64,000 nucleotides of DNA from contig JAHBUX010000003.1 in the NCBI GenBank assembly GCA_019637855.1, forward strand, positions 62,001 to 126,000. The letters run 5' to 3'. Under the pieces are notes generated by a model. It did not search any database. It worked only from the letters and a program-made list of their open reading frames with translations, and was not told where the DNA came from. Shown here piece by piece: positions 54,249 through 62,840 of this stretch; position 1 is the stretch's first letter; the number at the start of each line of letters is the position of its first letter. This DNA comes from Bdellovibrionales bacterium (GTDB lineage Bacteria > Bdellovibrionota > Bdellovibrionia > Bdellovibrionales > UBA1609). Both the position numbers and the translations under genes were made by a program.

Positions 54249-55562
54249 ATGCCCTGCTGGAAGCGATGGCTTGTGTGCGTATTCGCAGCTTTCTCCGCCC
54301 TGCCCGCCGCCGCCGACGACGCCGCCGCCCAGGCCTCTTCGTTCACTGGTCTTTTGCGCTCCTCCAACGATTACTATCCCTATCATTTAGGTGGTGAGCC
54401 GACGGCGGATTTGGTCCCTTACGTCAGCACGGAACTTTCTTTTAAAACTAAGCTGAATCAGACTGCTCACTTCAGCTTAAAGCTCTTTGCCTTAGCCAAT
54501 CCTGAATCTAAAAGTGCGCCGGAGAAACTCTATGCTGATCTGCCGGAAGCCTTGCTTGAATGGAAGATCGGCGATTTTAAATTGCGCGGTGGCATGAATA
54601 CGTTGAGTTGGGGCATCGTGGATACCTCAAGCCCTTCGGATGTGACGAACACGCAGGTGCTGTTTCATCCTTTGCGTACTTTCAAGCAAGGGGCTCCGAT
54701 GGTGGAGGCGACGTATGGCCAAGAGAGCTTTGGCATTCACGCTCTTTATATTCCTTGGCAACGACGGCCACTGTTGCCATCGGAGGACTCGCGGTGGTTA
54801 CCTCGCCGTTTTTTGCTGAACACTGTCGAGGGGCATACGCGAGTGAATTTACCGACGCTCTCTGTGTACAAGTATGACCCTGCGGAGACTTTGAATGAGG
54901 CGCTTTCGAACAACTATGGGTTGAAACTGCACTCGCATTTAGGGGCGCTGGCTTTGCAGCTCACGCACTTCGAGGGCGCATCACCTTCGCCCAAAGTGCG
55001 GACGATGGTCACGGTTGTCGCCTCCGGCACCGATGCACAAGCGCAATCTCCCATTCGTATTTCTCCGGTCACCTATCGAGTTCGCACCACAGGATTTGGT
55101 GCAGCCTATGCGTTTGAGAATTTGATTGTGCGAGCCGAGTCCGCCTATCAGCATACGATCTCAAAGGACCCACTGCTGCAACCATGGAGTTGGGCGAGTG
55201 TTCTAGCCTTGGAGACGAATGTGGATGTGGGTGCGAGCTCTATGATTTGGCTGCTGCGGTACTATCACACGGAGAACCCGCAGGCGCCGGATGGCTTTAT
55301 CTCATCTTCCTATCGTTTGTTTGATGAGACGGCGGTACTCGGAACGCGATGGGCCTATTCGGATGATCTGACCATCAACGGATCGGTGCTCTATGAAGCA
55401 CGTGACCGAGGCTGGTTTTTGACGGCTGGCTTTGATCAAAAGCTCAGCAATGTTTTGAATTGGGGTATGGCGTGGCGGGAGCTCTCAGCCTCCCGCGACG
55501 GTTGGATCAAGACCTACGAACGCAATGACCACGCCAGCATGGAAATTACCTATTACTTTTGA
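54249..55562 (+). CDS. Outer-membrane beta-barrel protein
   Basis: A 437-residue protein with a signal peptide (ending PAAADDAAA) and alternating beta-strands through its length, ending ASMEITYYF with terminal Phe. LRGGMNTLSWGIVDTSSPSDV resembles strands of DUF1302/alginate-export-like barrels, where a conserved W-G turn marks the early barrel. Exact transport role unknown. It follows the DUF2799-like lipoprotein by 13 bp. Confidence 0.75.
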   Translation: MPCWKRWLVCVFAAFSALPAAADDAAAQASSFTGLLRSSNDYYPYHLGGEPTADLVPYVSTELSFKTKLNQTAHFSLKLFALANPESKSAPEKLYADLPEALLEWKIGDFKLRGGMNTLSWGIVDTSSPSDVTNTQVLFHPLRTFKQGAPMVEATYGQESFGIHALYIPWQRRPLLPSEDSRWLPRRFLLNTVEGHTRVNLPTLSVYKYDPAETLNEALSNNYGLKLHSHLGALALQLTHFEGASPSPKVRTMVTVVASGTDAQAQSPIRISPVTYRVRTTGFGAAYAFENLIVRAESAYQHTISKDPLLQPWSWASVLALETNVDVGASSMIWLLRYYHTENPQAPDGFISSSYRLFDETAVLGTRWAYSDDLTINGSVLYEARDRGWFLTAGFDQKLSNVLNWGMAWRELSASRDGWIKTYERNDHASMEITYYF

Positions 55563-55665
55563 TGGCCAGCGAGGCACCTCAACGGTTCGACTGCCAAGGT
55601 TTTTCCCAACCCACTAACGGCCTATCCGGCAAGAATGACTGGCTGCTAACGCCCGACTACTGGTC

Positions 55666-56592
55666 TCATGAACCATCTTGCCTGTGGGTGGACCTTCGGC
55701 TCCGCCAGCGATTGACTCGATACTGTCCGAGTTTTTGCTCTGCCACCAGTTGGTTGTGAGCTCGGCATAGACATCGATAGTTCTTCAGCCGATCCTCACC
55801 ACCCATTGCGCGTGGGCGAATATGATCAACTTCGACCTGAAAACTTGTGCCACACACCTTTCCAGTGGTTTCGTCTTTATATTCGCAGCGCCTCTGAACA
55901 CGGTGTAGAGAGACCTTCTTCGCCGTTGCACGCCTCTCGTTCTCTGGTGCTTTTTCCATCGCGGAGGTTGCGCGTTGACCTTGCTTTTCAATGCGGGCGC
56001 GAAACTCTTTAAGAAGTCGAGCGAATATCTTGCCCGTATCACCCTTTGGCTCGGCGTGAGAGAGATAATTTTTCACCCACTCCAAATCCTTAAATCCCTC
56101 GGCGCTTATATTAAAGGACAATCGAATTTGGTCAGCGCTAATCACGGTTTTGCGTTCTTGATAGACGTCGTCCGAAATCTCCGGAAACATAGTTACCAAC
56201 GTCTGTTCCGCCTCAAAAATGGTTTTGTTTTCGACCTTGCTGACAACCTCAGCCTGCTCTTCCTTCGACATCTTTCTACCGGAACGTTTTTCTTTAGCGC
56301 GAATAGCGCTTTTGGCCTTGGCCATGGTGCTAAGATTCAGTTCACCAGTCTCAAGCTTAGCGGCGGCCTGTGGCACATCACGCAGCAGTCGGGCTGCTTC
56401 AATGCGGCGATAGGCCGAGGACTGAGCGTAGCCGAGCCCATGAACGAGCCAATCAAACAGACTGGAAAAGCCACGCTCTAAATGAAGTTTGCGCGCTTCC
56501 GCCAAGTTGATCAGGACCAGCACTCTATTTGTCGCTCGACGCTCATCAGAGAGGGCCGCTCGCATCTGTCGTTCAATTTCATCAATGGTCAC
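55666..56592 (-). CDS. HNH endonuclease family protein
   Basis: A 308-residue protein. GTG 56592 is preferred because GGAAGG stands 5 bases before it; GTG 56598 is the other option. The N-terminal 200 residues are helical (HLERGFSSLFDWLVHGLGY, then SSAYRRIEAARLL). The C-terminal 60 residues form an HNH motif: CEYKDE...GTSFQVEVDHIRPRAMGG and NYRCLCRAHNQLVA, with the DH, N and H residues and zinc-like cysteines. Such proteins occur in many copies in some genomes and may behave as selfish or defence nucleases. No intein, intron or partner gene is near. A promoter candidate lies upstream. Confidence 0.87.
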   Translation of the reverse strand: MTIDEIERQMRAALSDERRATNRVLVLINLAEARKLHLERGFSSLFDWLVHGLGYAQSSAYRRIEAARLLRDVPQAAAKLETGELNLSTMAKAKSAIRAKEKRSGRKMSKEEQAEVVSKVENKTIFEAEQTLVTMFPEISDDVYQERKTVISADQIRLSFNISAEGFKDLEWVKNYLSHAEPKGDTGKIFARLLKEFRARIEKQGQRATSAMEKAPENERRATAKKVSLHRVQRRCEYKDETTGKVCGTSFQVEVDHIRPRAMGGEDRLKNYRCLCRAHNQLVAEQKLGQYRVNRWRSRRSTHRQDGS

Positions 56593-56621
56593 AATCACCT
56601 TCCGCGTTTTTCGATGTTGTT

Positions 56622-56650
56622 TTTGTATGACAAGGACTTGGGGAGGTCAA
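56622..56650 (-). promoter_or_regulatory. Sigma-70-like promoter candidate for the HNH gene
   Basis: On the minus strand TTGACC (plus 56645-56650), a 17-bp spacer, and TACAAA (plus 56622-56627), about 30 bp before GTG 56592. Confidence 0.45.
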
Positions 56651-57088
56651 ATTTTTGGTTAAATAAATTGTATTTGACGCTTGGGTTCTATCCGATTTTC
56701 GGACTAATCTTTTTATGTTTATATTAAGAAATAAGTTGCCAGACAAATGCTATGTTCGTACTTCTGTTGGCTCGAAAAATGTGAGCGCTGGGCTTTTCAG
56801 AGAAGCCGTGAATATATGATGCGAGTGTTCAGTTGAGTGCACGGAAGATTGATTGCTGAGTGATGTGTGGCGTGGTGATTCAGGTGTGATTTCGGGTGGC
56901 GATTCGGGCGACATGATGACTTCGGCGGTGAATTTGTTGGTCACTTCGAGTGATGGCATAGTGCCTTCGGCGGCCACTTCGAATTCCGACCACGAAAGCG
57001 CCGTCGAGAAAGTAAGAAGGCGACTAGAAGCGGTCCGAATTCCTCTTCTTGACCTCTCTCAGAAAAAACCGTCCGAACTATTACCCTT

Positions 57089-57110
57089 CCATGCGCGCGG
57101 ATGCGCATGG
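57089..57110. repeat. Perfect 8-bp hairpin in non-coding DNA
   Basis: CCATGCGC / GCGCATGG with a 6-nt loop. No T-run; not a standard terminator. Function unknown. Confidence 0.6.
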
Positions 57111-57196
57111 AATAGCCTTCTCATGGACGGACAGCCTACGATGCCAGTAGGAACAGCACCTCGAAGACGCTTTCCTCGGCCAAGCTCTACGTTTAT

Positions 57197-57223
57197 GACG
57201 CACCGGTTTTCCGCAGCGGAAGT
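57197..57223 (-). repeat. 27-bp dispersed element, copy B
   Basis: Exact reverse complement of 42817-42843, 14 kb away, again in non-coding DNA. The flanks differ apart from weak similarity of a few bases. Confidence 0.85.
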
Positions 57224-57603
57224 AACAATTTTTGTTTATATAAAAGAGAGTTGAGATAGAACTACGACCCATAGCACTCAGCCCACTGAGTAAGCCTTGT
57301 CTTCGAACAGCCAACTCACAGCGCCATCAAGACGCAATCATTAGGGCCATTAAAACAACTGCATCAATACACATCGACACCCCCGATAGGCTATCGCTGC
57401 CATTGATCTTTGCCCATCACTCCACCCCGCTATGATTGGGCACTACACCACCAGCCGCACCGTCGCTTCGATCACTCCATCGCCCTCGCCGCATCACCCA
57501 CCAATCCGTCACCACTCACGACGCAACGCTTTCCAAAAAGGAAACTGGTACCTTTCCCCTTCCCGTGCTCCAATTTTTAGAAGACCACGGAAGGGGAATT
57601 CTT

Positions 57604-58524
57604 ATGTTGCGCAGGCTATGTGTGTTTGCAGCGGCACTCGCAGCGGTGAGCTGTAGCGGCGGCAGTTCCAGCTCAAACAGCAGCAACACGCCCGAAGACG
57701 CCTACACCATCCCGGAAAAAGTAGAATTGGATGCGAAGCTCTTCCCCGTGATCACAGACACACAATTTATCGAAGCGAAAGAGCTACTCAACGCCATCCA
57801 CTCCCTGAACTCACTGCGCGAACATATTCTAGTCGACCCAGGCGAAACCGATCGCTCCAAGGAAAACAGGGATCTGTCCTTCGCTAAACTCACCACTGAG
57901 CAAAAAGCCGCCGTCCTCAGCATCAACTCGCGCTGTCAACTTTCCGATGAACCCGCCGACCCCAAAACCCTCAGCAGCGAACTCAATATGATCGAAGAGC
58001 TGCGCACCGTAGGCCCCGACTGCCCCGCCCTGCTCTCCGACCGCACTCACCTACGTTGGACCGTCCTCAACACAGACGCCAAAGGCGAAAGTGGAGCCGT
58101 TCGCATCTACGTCCACAACATCCTGCAATCGATTTATAACGAAGACGATCTGGCCCGTGCCGCCGGCGCCTCACGTTTTAGCGTCGAGCTCGTGGCCCGA
58201 GGCCGAATGGAAATCGAACCAGAATCCTCACGCACCTTTGCGCGCGTCACCGGCGGCGGCAGCGCCGAGCTCGTCAACCCCGCCCTCGGACATATGGATA
58301 TTCGCCTGAAAGGTGAGTACCTAGACAAAGACGACACGCGTGAACTGGTGCTCTACGTGAACTTCTCGATCAAAGAAAAAACCCATAGCCTGGCCTTTCA
58401 TTGCTATGAAGACGCCGATGGCCTGATCAAAGTCGATCGCTTTGTGATTGGAAATCGCGAACTCAACGCGGAAGAAAGAGAAGCCGCGGGCGTGAATGAT
58501 CTCGCCCGCATTCTATTGAACTAA
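57604..58524 (+). CDS. Putative lipoprotein
   Basis: A 306-residue protein. ATG 57604 follows GGAAGGGGAATTCTT and gives a clear lipoprotein signal (LCVFAAALAAVSC, Cys17ish), followed by a Ser/Asn/Gly linker of about 15 residues. The open frame extends upstream to 57436, but that part has neither signal nor ribosome site. The mature domain has about six Cys-free beta-rich segments after an alpha region; no family recognised. Converges on the FadB-like gene with a 28-bp gap. Confidence 0.78.
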   Translation: MLRRLCVFAAALAAVSCSGGSSSSNSSNTPEDAYTIPEKVELDAKLFPVITDTQFIEAKELLNAIHSLNSLREHILVDPGETDRSKENRDLSFAKLTTEQKAAVLSINSRCQLSDEPADPKTLSSELNMIEELRTVGPDCPALLSDRTHLRWTVLNTDAKGESGAVRIYVHNILQSIYNEDDLARAAGASRFSVELVARGRMEIEPESSRTFARVTGGGSAELVNPALGHMDIRLKGEYLDKDDTRELVLYVNFSIKEKTHSLAFHCYEDADGLIKVDRFVIGNRELNAEEREAAGVNDLARILLN

Positions 58525-58552
58525 GTCCTGCTCTTAGGAAACCAAACCTCTA

Positions 58553-60760
58553 TCAAACCCCGCGCTCAGCCTGAGCGCCGACACCATTTTCTACGCCGCC
58601 CTTATGGCTGGTCGCATAGAACTTGCGATTGGTCTTCGCCAAGTTGGCCAAAGGCTGCGCCGGACGCAAACGCGAACCGCACTTGCTGGCGTAAAGTTCA
58701 AGCTCTTGCGCCACATACTGCGTTCCCAAAGCATCCGCGTACTTCAACAAGCCACCACGGAACGGCGGGAAACCGGTCCCCATAATCATCGCCAAATCCA
58801 CATCCTGCGGCGTTTGCACAATGCGATCCTCAATCAACGCCAACGAAGCCTCGTTGATCATAGTGAACACACCACGCTCCAAACACTCTTTCTCCGTCAG
58901 CGGATTGGTCGGCGCGCCCAAACCTAACTCTCCATATACCGCACGATCCACCGACAGCTGCTGCCCCTTGGCATCGTAGAGATAAAACCCCCGACCGTTC
59001 TTCTTTCCCTTACGCGAAGATTCATTCAACGCCGTGATCAGCTTAGGCACCTCGATACGATCGCCCAAAGACTTGTGGAAAATCTTTACCACTTTAATGC
59101 ATACATCGAGTCCCACTTCGTCCATCAGACGAAACGGCCCCATCGGCATGCCAAACTTGTGCGTGTACCAACGGTCAACCACATCAATGGCCATCCCGTC
59201 TTGCATCAAGAACATCGCCTCAATCATGTACGGCATAAGCAAACGATTCACCAAAAAGCCAGGACCGTCTTGCACCACCACAGGCGTCTTGCCCATACGC
59301 TTGGACAATTCGAAAATCGTCGCCGTCGCCACATCGGAAGTCTTCGGGCCACGAATCACTTCCACCAACGGCATTTTGTCCACTGGGTTAAAGAAATGCA
59401 TACCGACAAAATTCTCGGGATGAGGATGAGCTTCCGCCATCTCCGTCACACTCAAGGACGAGGTGTTAGTGGCAAAGATGCACTCAGGATTCAGATGTTT
59501 CACGGTCTCCGCGATCACCTTCTTTTTGAGATTCATATCCTCGATGATGGCTTCAATCACCACATCCATCTGCTGAAAGCCCGAGTAATCCAAAGTGCCC
59601 GAGATGCGCGACATCTTGGCGTCGAAATCGTACTTCGTAATGCGTTTGCGCTTCAGGTACTTGCCAAAGATCTCGCTGGCGTGACGAAAACCCACCGCCA
59701 ACTGCTCATTGCTAATGTCCTTCATGCGCACCAAAATCCCTTTGTCAGCCGCCACCTGGGCGATACCACCGCCCATAGTGCCCGCGCCCAACACGGCGAT
59801 GCTCTGAACCGGCAAGGGCTTAACGTCTTTGCCCTCCACCCCAGTCTGCTTTTTCACCGCTTCCATCATGTAGAACAGATCGATCAGGTTCTTCGAAACA
59901 GCGGTCGTTGCGACCTCGATAAAGCATTCCGCTTCAATGGCTAAGGCGCGCTCGCGCTGACTCATGCCATAGGTGCGCGACACCACTTCGAGTGCCTTCA
60001 ACGGCGCCGGATAAAAACCCTTCGTCTCTTTCAACACACCTTTTTTAGCTTGGCTGAACACCACCGGGCGACCCAAGAACGAGTCCATAAACTTGTTCAT
60101 AGCGCCCACCGGACGATAGGTCTTGCGGCGCTTTTTCGCACCGGCGGCGATCTTCTCACGCGCCCACGCCAGCGCCCGCTCCTCCAGCTGCTGAGCCGGA
60201 ACACAAGCATCCACCAAACCGATCTTTTCGGCCTTCCGTCCATCGACCGCTTTGCCCGCTAAAATAATATCTAAAGACGCCGGCAAACCCACCGTGCGCG
60301 GCAAACGCACACAGCCACCGAAGCCCGGCAAAATGCCCAGCTTCACTTCCGGCAAACCAATCTTGGTGTCAGGAGAATCCGAAGCGATCCGGTAATCGCA
60401 GGCCAGAACCATCTCACAGCCGCCACCTAGACAGGCGCCATTGATGGCCGCAATGGTCACCAACGGCAGATCTTCCAGCGCGTTGAAGATCTCATGCGCT
60501 TGAGTCAGAACTTTATTGAATTCCTCTTTGGTGTTGATGCGCTTGATCTCTTCGATGTCCGCACCAGCAATGAAGATCTTCGATTTGCGCGACACCATCA
60601 CAACGGCTTTGAACGAAGATTTCTTCAGCTCCTCAACCACTTCACGCAGACGAAACATCACCGGAGTGGAGAGCTTGTTGACCTTCTCGCCAAACAAATC
60701 CCACTCAAGCAGAGCGATATCGCCTTTAGGAACAATACGCAGGCTTTCTTGGATGCTCAT
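58553..60760 (-). CDS. fadJ: Fatty-acid oxidation alpha subunit: enoyl-CoA hydratase / 3-hydroxyacyl-CoA dehydrogenase (FadB/FadJ type)
   Basis: A 735-residue bifunctional enzyme. N-terminal crotonase (residues about 1-200): FIAGADIEEI, NGACLGGGCEMVLACDYRI, IGLPEVKLGILPGFGG with both catalytic Glu. A linker follows, then the dehydrogenase from about 310: IAVLGAGTMGGGIAQVA, FATNTSSLSVTEMA, GMHFFNPVDKMPLVEVIRG with its His. The C-terminal repeat ends the protein. ATG 60760 lies 2 bp after the thiolase stop, so the two subunits are made together. FadB and FadJ cannot be told apart safely from sequence here. Confidence 0.92.
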   Translation of the reverse strand: MSIQESLRIVPKGDIALLEWDLFGEKVNKLSTPVMFRLREVVEELKKSSFKAVVMVSRKSKIFIAGADIEEIKRINTKEEFNKVLTQAHEIFNALEDLPLVTIAAINGACLGGGCEMVLACDYRIASDSPDTKIGLPEVKLGILPGFGGCVRLPRTVGLPASLDIILAGKAVDGRKAEKIGLVDACVPAQQLEERALAWAREKIAAGAKKRRKTYRPVGAMNKFMDSFLGRPVVFSQAKKGVLKETKGFYPAPLKALEVVSRTYGMSQRERALAIEAECFIEVATTAVSKNLIDLFYMMEAVKKQTGVEGKDVKPLPVQSIAVLGAGTMGGGIAQVAADKGILVRMKDISNEQLAVGFRHASEIFGKYLKRKRITKYDFDAKMSRISGTLDYSGFQQMDVVIEAIIEDMNLKKKVIAETVKHLNPECIFATNTSSLSVTEMAEAHPHPENFVGMHFFNPVDKMPLVEVIRGPKTSDVATATIFELSKRMGKTPVVVQDGPGFLVNRLLMPYMIEAMFLMQDGMAIDVVDRWYTHKFGMPMGPFRLMDEVGLDVCIKVVKIFHKSLGDRIEVPKLITALNESSRKGKKNGRGFYLYDAKGQQLSVDRAVYGELGLGAPTNPLTEKECLERGVFTMINEASLALIEDRIVQTPQDVDLAMIMGTGFPPFRGGLLKYADALGTQYVAQELELYASKCGSRLRPAQPLANLAKTNRKFYATSHKGGVENGVGAQAERGV

Positions 60761-60762
60761 CT

Positions 60763-62112
60763 TTAGTTCTCCCTCTCCAGAATCACCGATCCGCCCTGCC
60801 CGCCTCCGATGCACAAAGTGGCCAGGCCGAACTGCACGTTGCGTTTCTTCATCTCTTTCATCAACGTCACCACCAAACGCGTGCCGGTCGCACCCACTGG
60901 GTGACCAAGCGCTATGGCGCCGCCGTTGACATTCAAGGTGGCCGGATCAATGGTGCCTACCTTTTTGTCCAAGCCCAATTTGTCTTTAGCGAACTGATCC
61001 GAGTCCAAAGCTTTCATACAGGCAATCACTTGAGCCGCGAAAGCTTCGTTCAACTCAACCAAACCAATATCCTTCAAGGTAAGGCCGGCACGTTTTAGGG
61101 CCACCGGTGTGGCATAGGCGGGACCTAGTCCCATGCGTTCAGGCTCCAGACCAGCAAAAGCATAACCGCGGATCGAAGCGATGGGCTTATAGCCCAACTC
61201 ACGTGCCTTCGCACGGCTCATCAACAACACGGCACCCGCACCGTCGGTCAGAGGACAGGCGTTGCCGACTGTGATCGTTCCGTACTTGCGATCGAAAAAC
61301 GGTTTCAATTTGGCCAATTGCTCAATGGTTTGCTCGGCCCGCGGACCGATGTCCTCAACCACAAACTCTTTAAAGGAGGGTGGCAAGAACACCGACGCGA
61401 TCTCCTCACCCAAACGACCACTTTTTTGCGCGGCCACGGCCTTTTGATGACTGGCCAGCGCAAACTTGTCTTGCTCTTCGCGCGAGATGTTCCACTCTTT
61501 CGCCAACAGCTCGGCAGTTTGCCCCATATTGATGCCAACAAACGGATCGGTCAGGCCTTCGACCACTGAAACACGCGGTTTGTGCGGAGACGCCACCAAC
61601 GGCGAGGTGGTTACCAGTTCCATCACCTGACGCAAATCGGTTTTGATCAGATTGAACAGTCCCGAAAGCTGCTGTCCCGTCGAGCGGGCCCCCATCAGGC
61701 GTTGAAACGCCTGCACAAACGGTTTGCTCATAATCAACGGCAGCTGCGACATATTCTCAGTACCGCCGGCGATCACCGTGTCACAAGTGCCGGCGCGAAT
61801 ACGCTCGAAACCGGTGGTGATGCTCTCTAAAGCCGAAGCGCAATTGCGATGCACGCTGACAGCGGGAACATTCAACGGCACACCTGCCCTTAGCGCCACC
61901 ACACGAGCGATATTGACCGCATCGGGCGGATTGCCGGTGTTACCGATGATAACTTCATCCACCATATTCACATCGAGATTGGATCGCTCGATTAACTCAT
62001 GCACGGCCACGCGGCCGAGCTCAGCGGGATGAACATCTTTAAACTTGGTGTCGGATTTCACGAACGGTGTGCGAACACCTTCGACGAGGACGACGTCGCG
62101 GTCTTGAGCCAT
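60763..62112 (-). CDS. fadI: Acetyl-CoA acyltransferase (thiolase, FadA/FadI type)
   Basis: A 449-residue thiolase started at ATG 62112 after AAGGAG. VHRNCASALESITTGFE holds the nucleophile Cys, NVNGGAIALGHPVGATGTR the His, and LCIGGGQGGSVILE the second Cys. The length (449) is closer to FadI than to the 390-residue FadA. It forms the beta subunit of the beta-oxidation complex with the downstream gene. Cleaves 3-ketoacyl-CoA to acetyl-CoA. Confidence 0.92.
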   Translation of the reverse strand: MAQDRDVVLVEGVRTPFVKSDTKFKDVHPAELGRVAVHELIERSNLDVNMVDEVIIGNTGNPPDAVNIARVVALRAGVPLNVPAVSVHRNCASALESITTGFERIRAGTCDTVIAGGTENMSQLPLIMSKPFVQAFQRLMGARSTGQQLSGLFNLIKTDLRQVMELVTTSPLVASPHKPRVSVVEGLTDPFVGINMGQTAELLAKEWNISREEQDKFALASHQKAVAAQKSGRLGEEIASVFLPPSFKEFVVEDIGPRAEQTIEQLAKLKPFFDRKYGTITVGNACPLTDGAGAVLLMSRAKARELGYKPIASIRGYAFAGLEPERMGLGPAYATPVALKRAGLTLKDIGLVELNEAFAAQVIACMKALDSDQFAKDKLGLDKKVGTIDPATLNVNGGAIALGHPVGATGTRLVVTLMKEMKKRNVQFGLATLCIGGGQGGSVILEREN

Positions 62113-62326
62113 GCTTGTCACTCCTTAGTTGCTCTATGACGGTGCGCGCCTCTCCTAGAAAAGTCAATCCGAAGGTGTCTTGAAACAGAGATCCAATATC
62201 CGATGCTTAAGATTGCATTTTCGTCCGCACCCACTCTCCATCTTTTTTCCCGCCGATAATGTCCGGCACCACCCTTGCTCACTCAGGATTTGACGACTTC
62301 GCACACCTCGGGAGGAGGGGGATTTT

Positions 62327-62491
62327 ATGAAAGCTATGTGGATTTTGCTGCTCACTTTAGCAGCTATGGCGCAGGCGGCCCAAGCGCAAGACATGTTCTA
62401 TGACAAATGCGCCGCCACTCTAAACGCAGTTGGTTATAACTCCGAACTGGACCCATACACTACGTCGTTCAAGCAAACACTTTTACGCTAA
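62327..62491 (+). CDS. Short secreted peptide (54 residues)
   Basis: ATG 62327 has a strong ribosome site (GGGAGGAGGGGGA) and the frame runs 54 residues to TAA at 62489-62491. The first 21 residues are a signal peptide (MKAMWILLLTLAAMAQAAQA). The mature part is 33 residues, acidic to neutral with one Cys (DMFYDKCAATLNAVGYNSE). No family recognised. The good start signal and signal peptide argue that it is real. It is followed 15 bp later by a small membrane-protein gene. Confidence 0.6.
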   Translation: MKAMWILLLTLAAMAQAAQAQDMFYDKCAATLNAVGYNSELDPYTTSFKQTLLR

Positions 62492-62506
62492 GAAGGAGTG
62501 CCTTCT

Positions 62507-62791
62507 ATGTCCACCACCACTCTCTATTATGTGTTTCTAACATCCGCAGCCGTCACAACCTACGCTCTCTATCCACTGTGCGCGAAGTTTCCGCAGTTGC
62601 GCTGGCGACTCTATTTAATGAATGTCGGCATGCTGTCCTCCATTGGCTTTTGGCTAACCTTTGGTGAACCCTCCGACCGCTGGCTCGCGCTGCTGATCGT
62701 TAATGGCGTTTTTCAGAACATTCTTTTGGCCGCCGATCACCGCCCAGGCCGTGCCCTGATTCCAGGCACTTACGCCCGCTCCGCAGATTGA
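62507..62791 (+). CDS. Small membrane protein
   Basis: A 94-residue protein from ATG 62507, preceded by AAGGAG. About three hydrophobic segments (YYVFLTSAAVTTYALYPL, LYLMNVGMLSSIGFWLTF, WLALLIVNGVFQNILLAA). No family recognised. It sits between the short secreted peptide and the malic enzyme gene on the same strand. Confidence 0.65.
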   Translation: MSTTTLYYVFLTSAAVTTYALYPLCAKFPQLRWRLYLMNVGMLSSIGFWLTFGEPSDRWLALLIVNGVFQNILLAADHRPGRALIPGTYARSAD

Positions 62792-62840
62792 CATTGCCGT
62801 CTCCCCGCCCATAAGCTTCGAGGGTTGGGAGACATCATAA

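Larger units (their letters stand above)
56599..57603. other. About 1-kb non-coding region
   Basis: Between the HNH gene and the lipoprotein at 57604. It begins AT-rich with the HNH promoter candidate, then holds a perfect 8-bp hairpin (57089-57110) and the second copy of the 27-bp element (57197-57223). An open frame 56853-57254 has no recognisable family, low-complexity composition and overlaps the element; I do not call it. Confidence 0.7.

Noticed and set aside
56853-57254. 133-residue open frame
   Set aside because: No family resemblance, low-complexity start, poor ribosome site, and it runs across the 27-bp repeat.
58562-58578. 8-bp inverted repeat GCGCTCAG/CTGAGCGC as a terminator
   Set aside because: It lies inside the fadJ coding end, with a one-base loop and no T-run.
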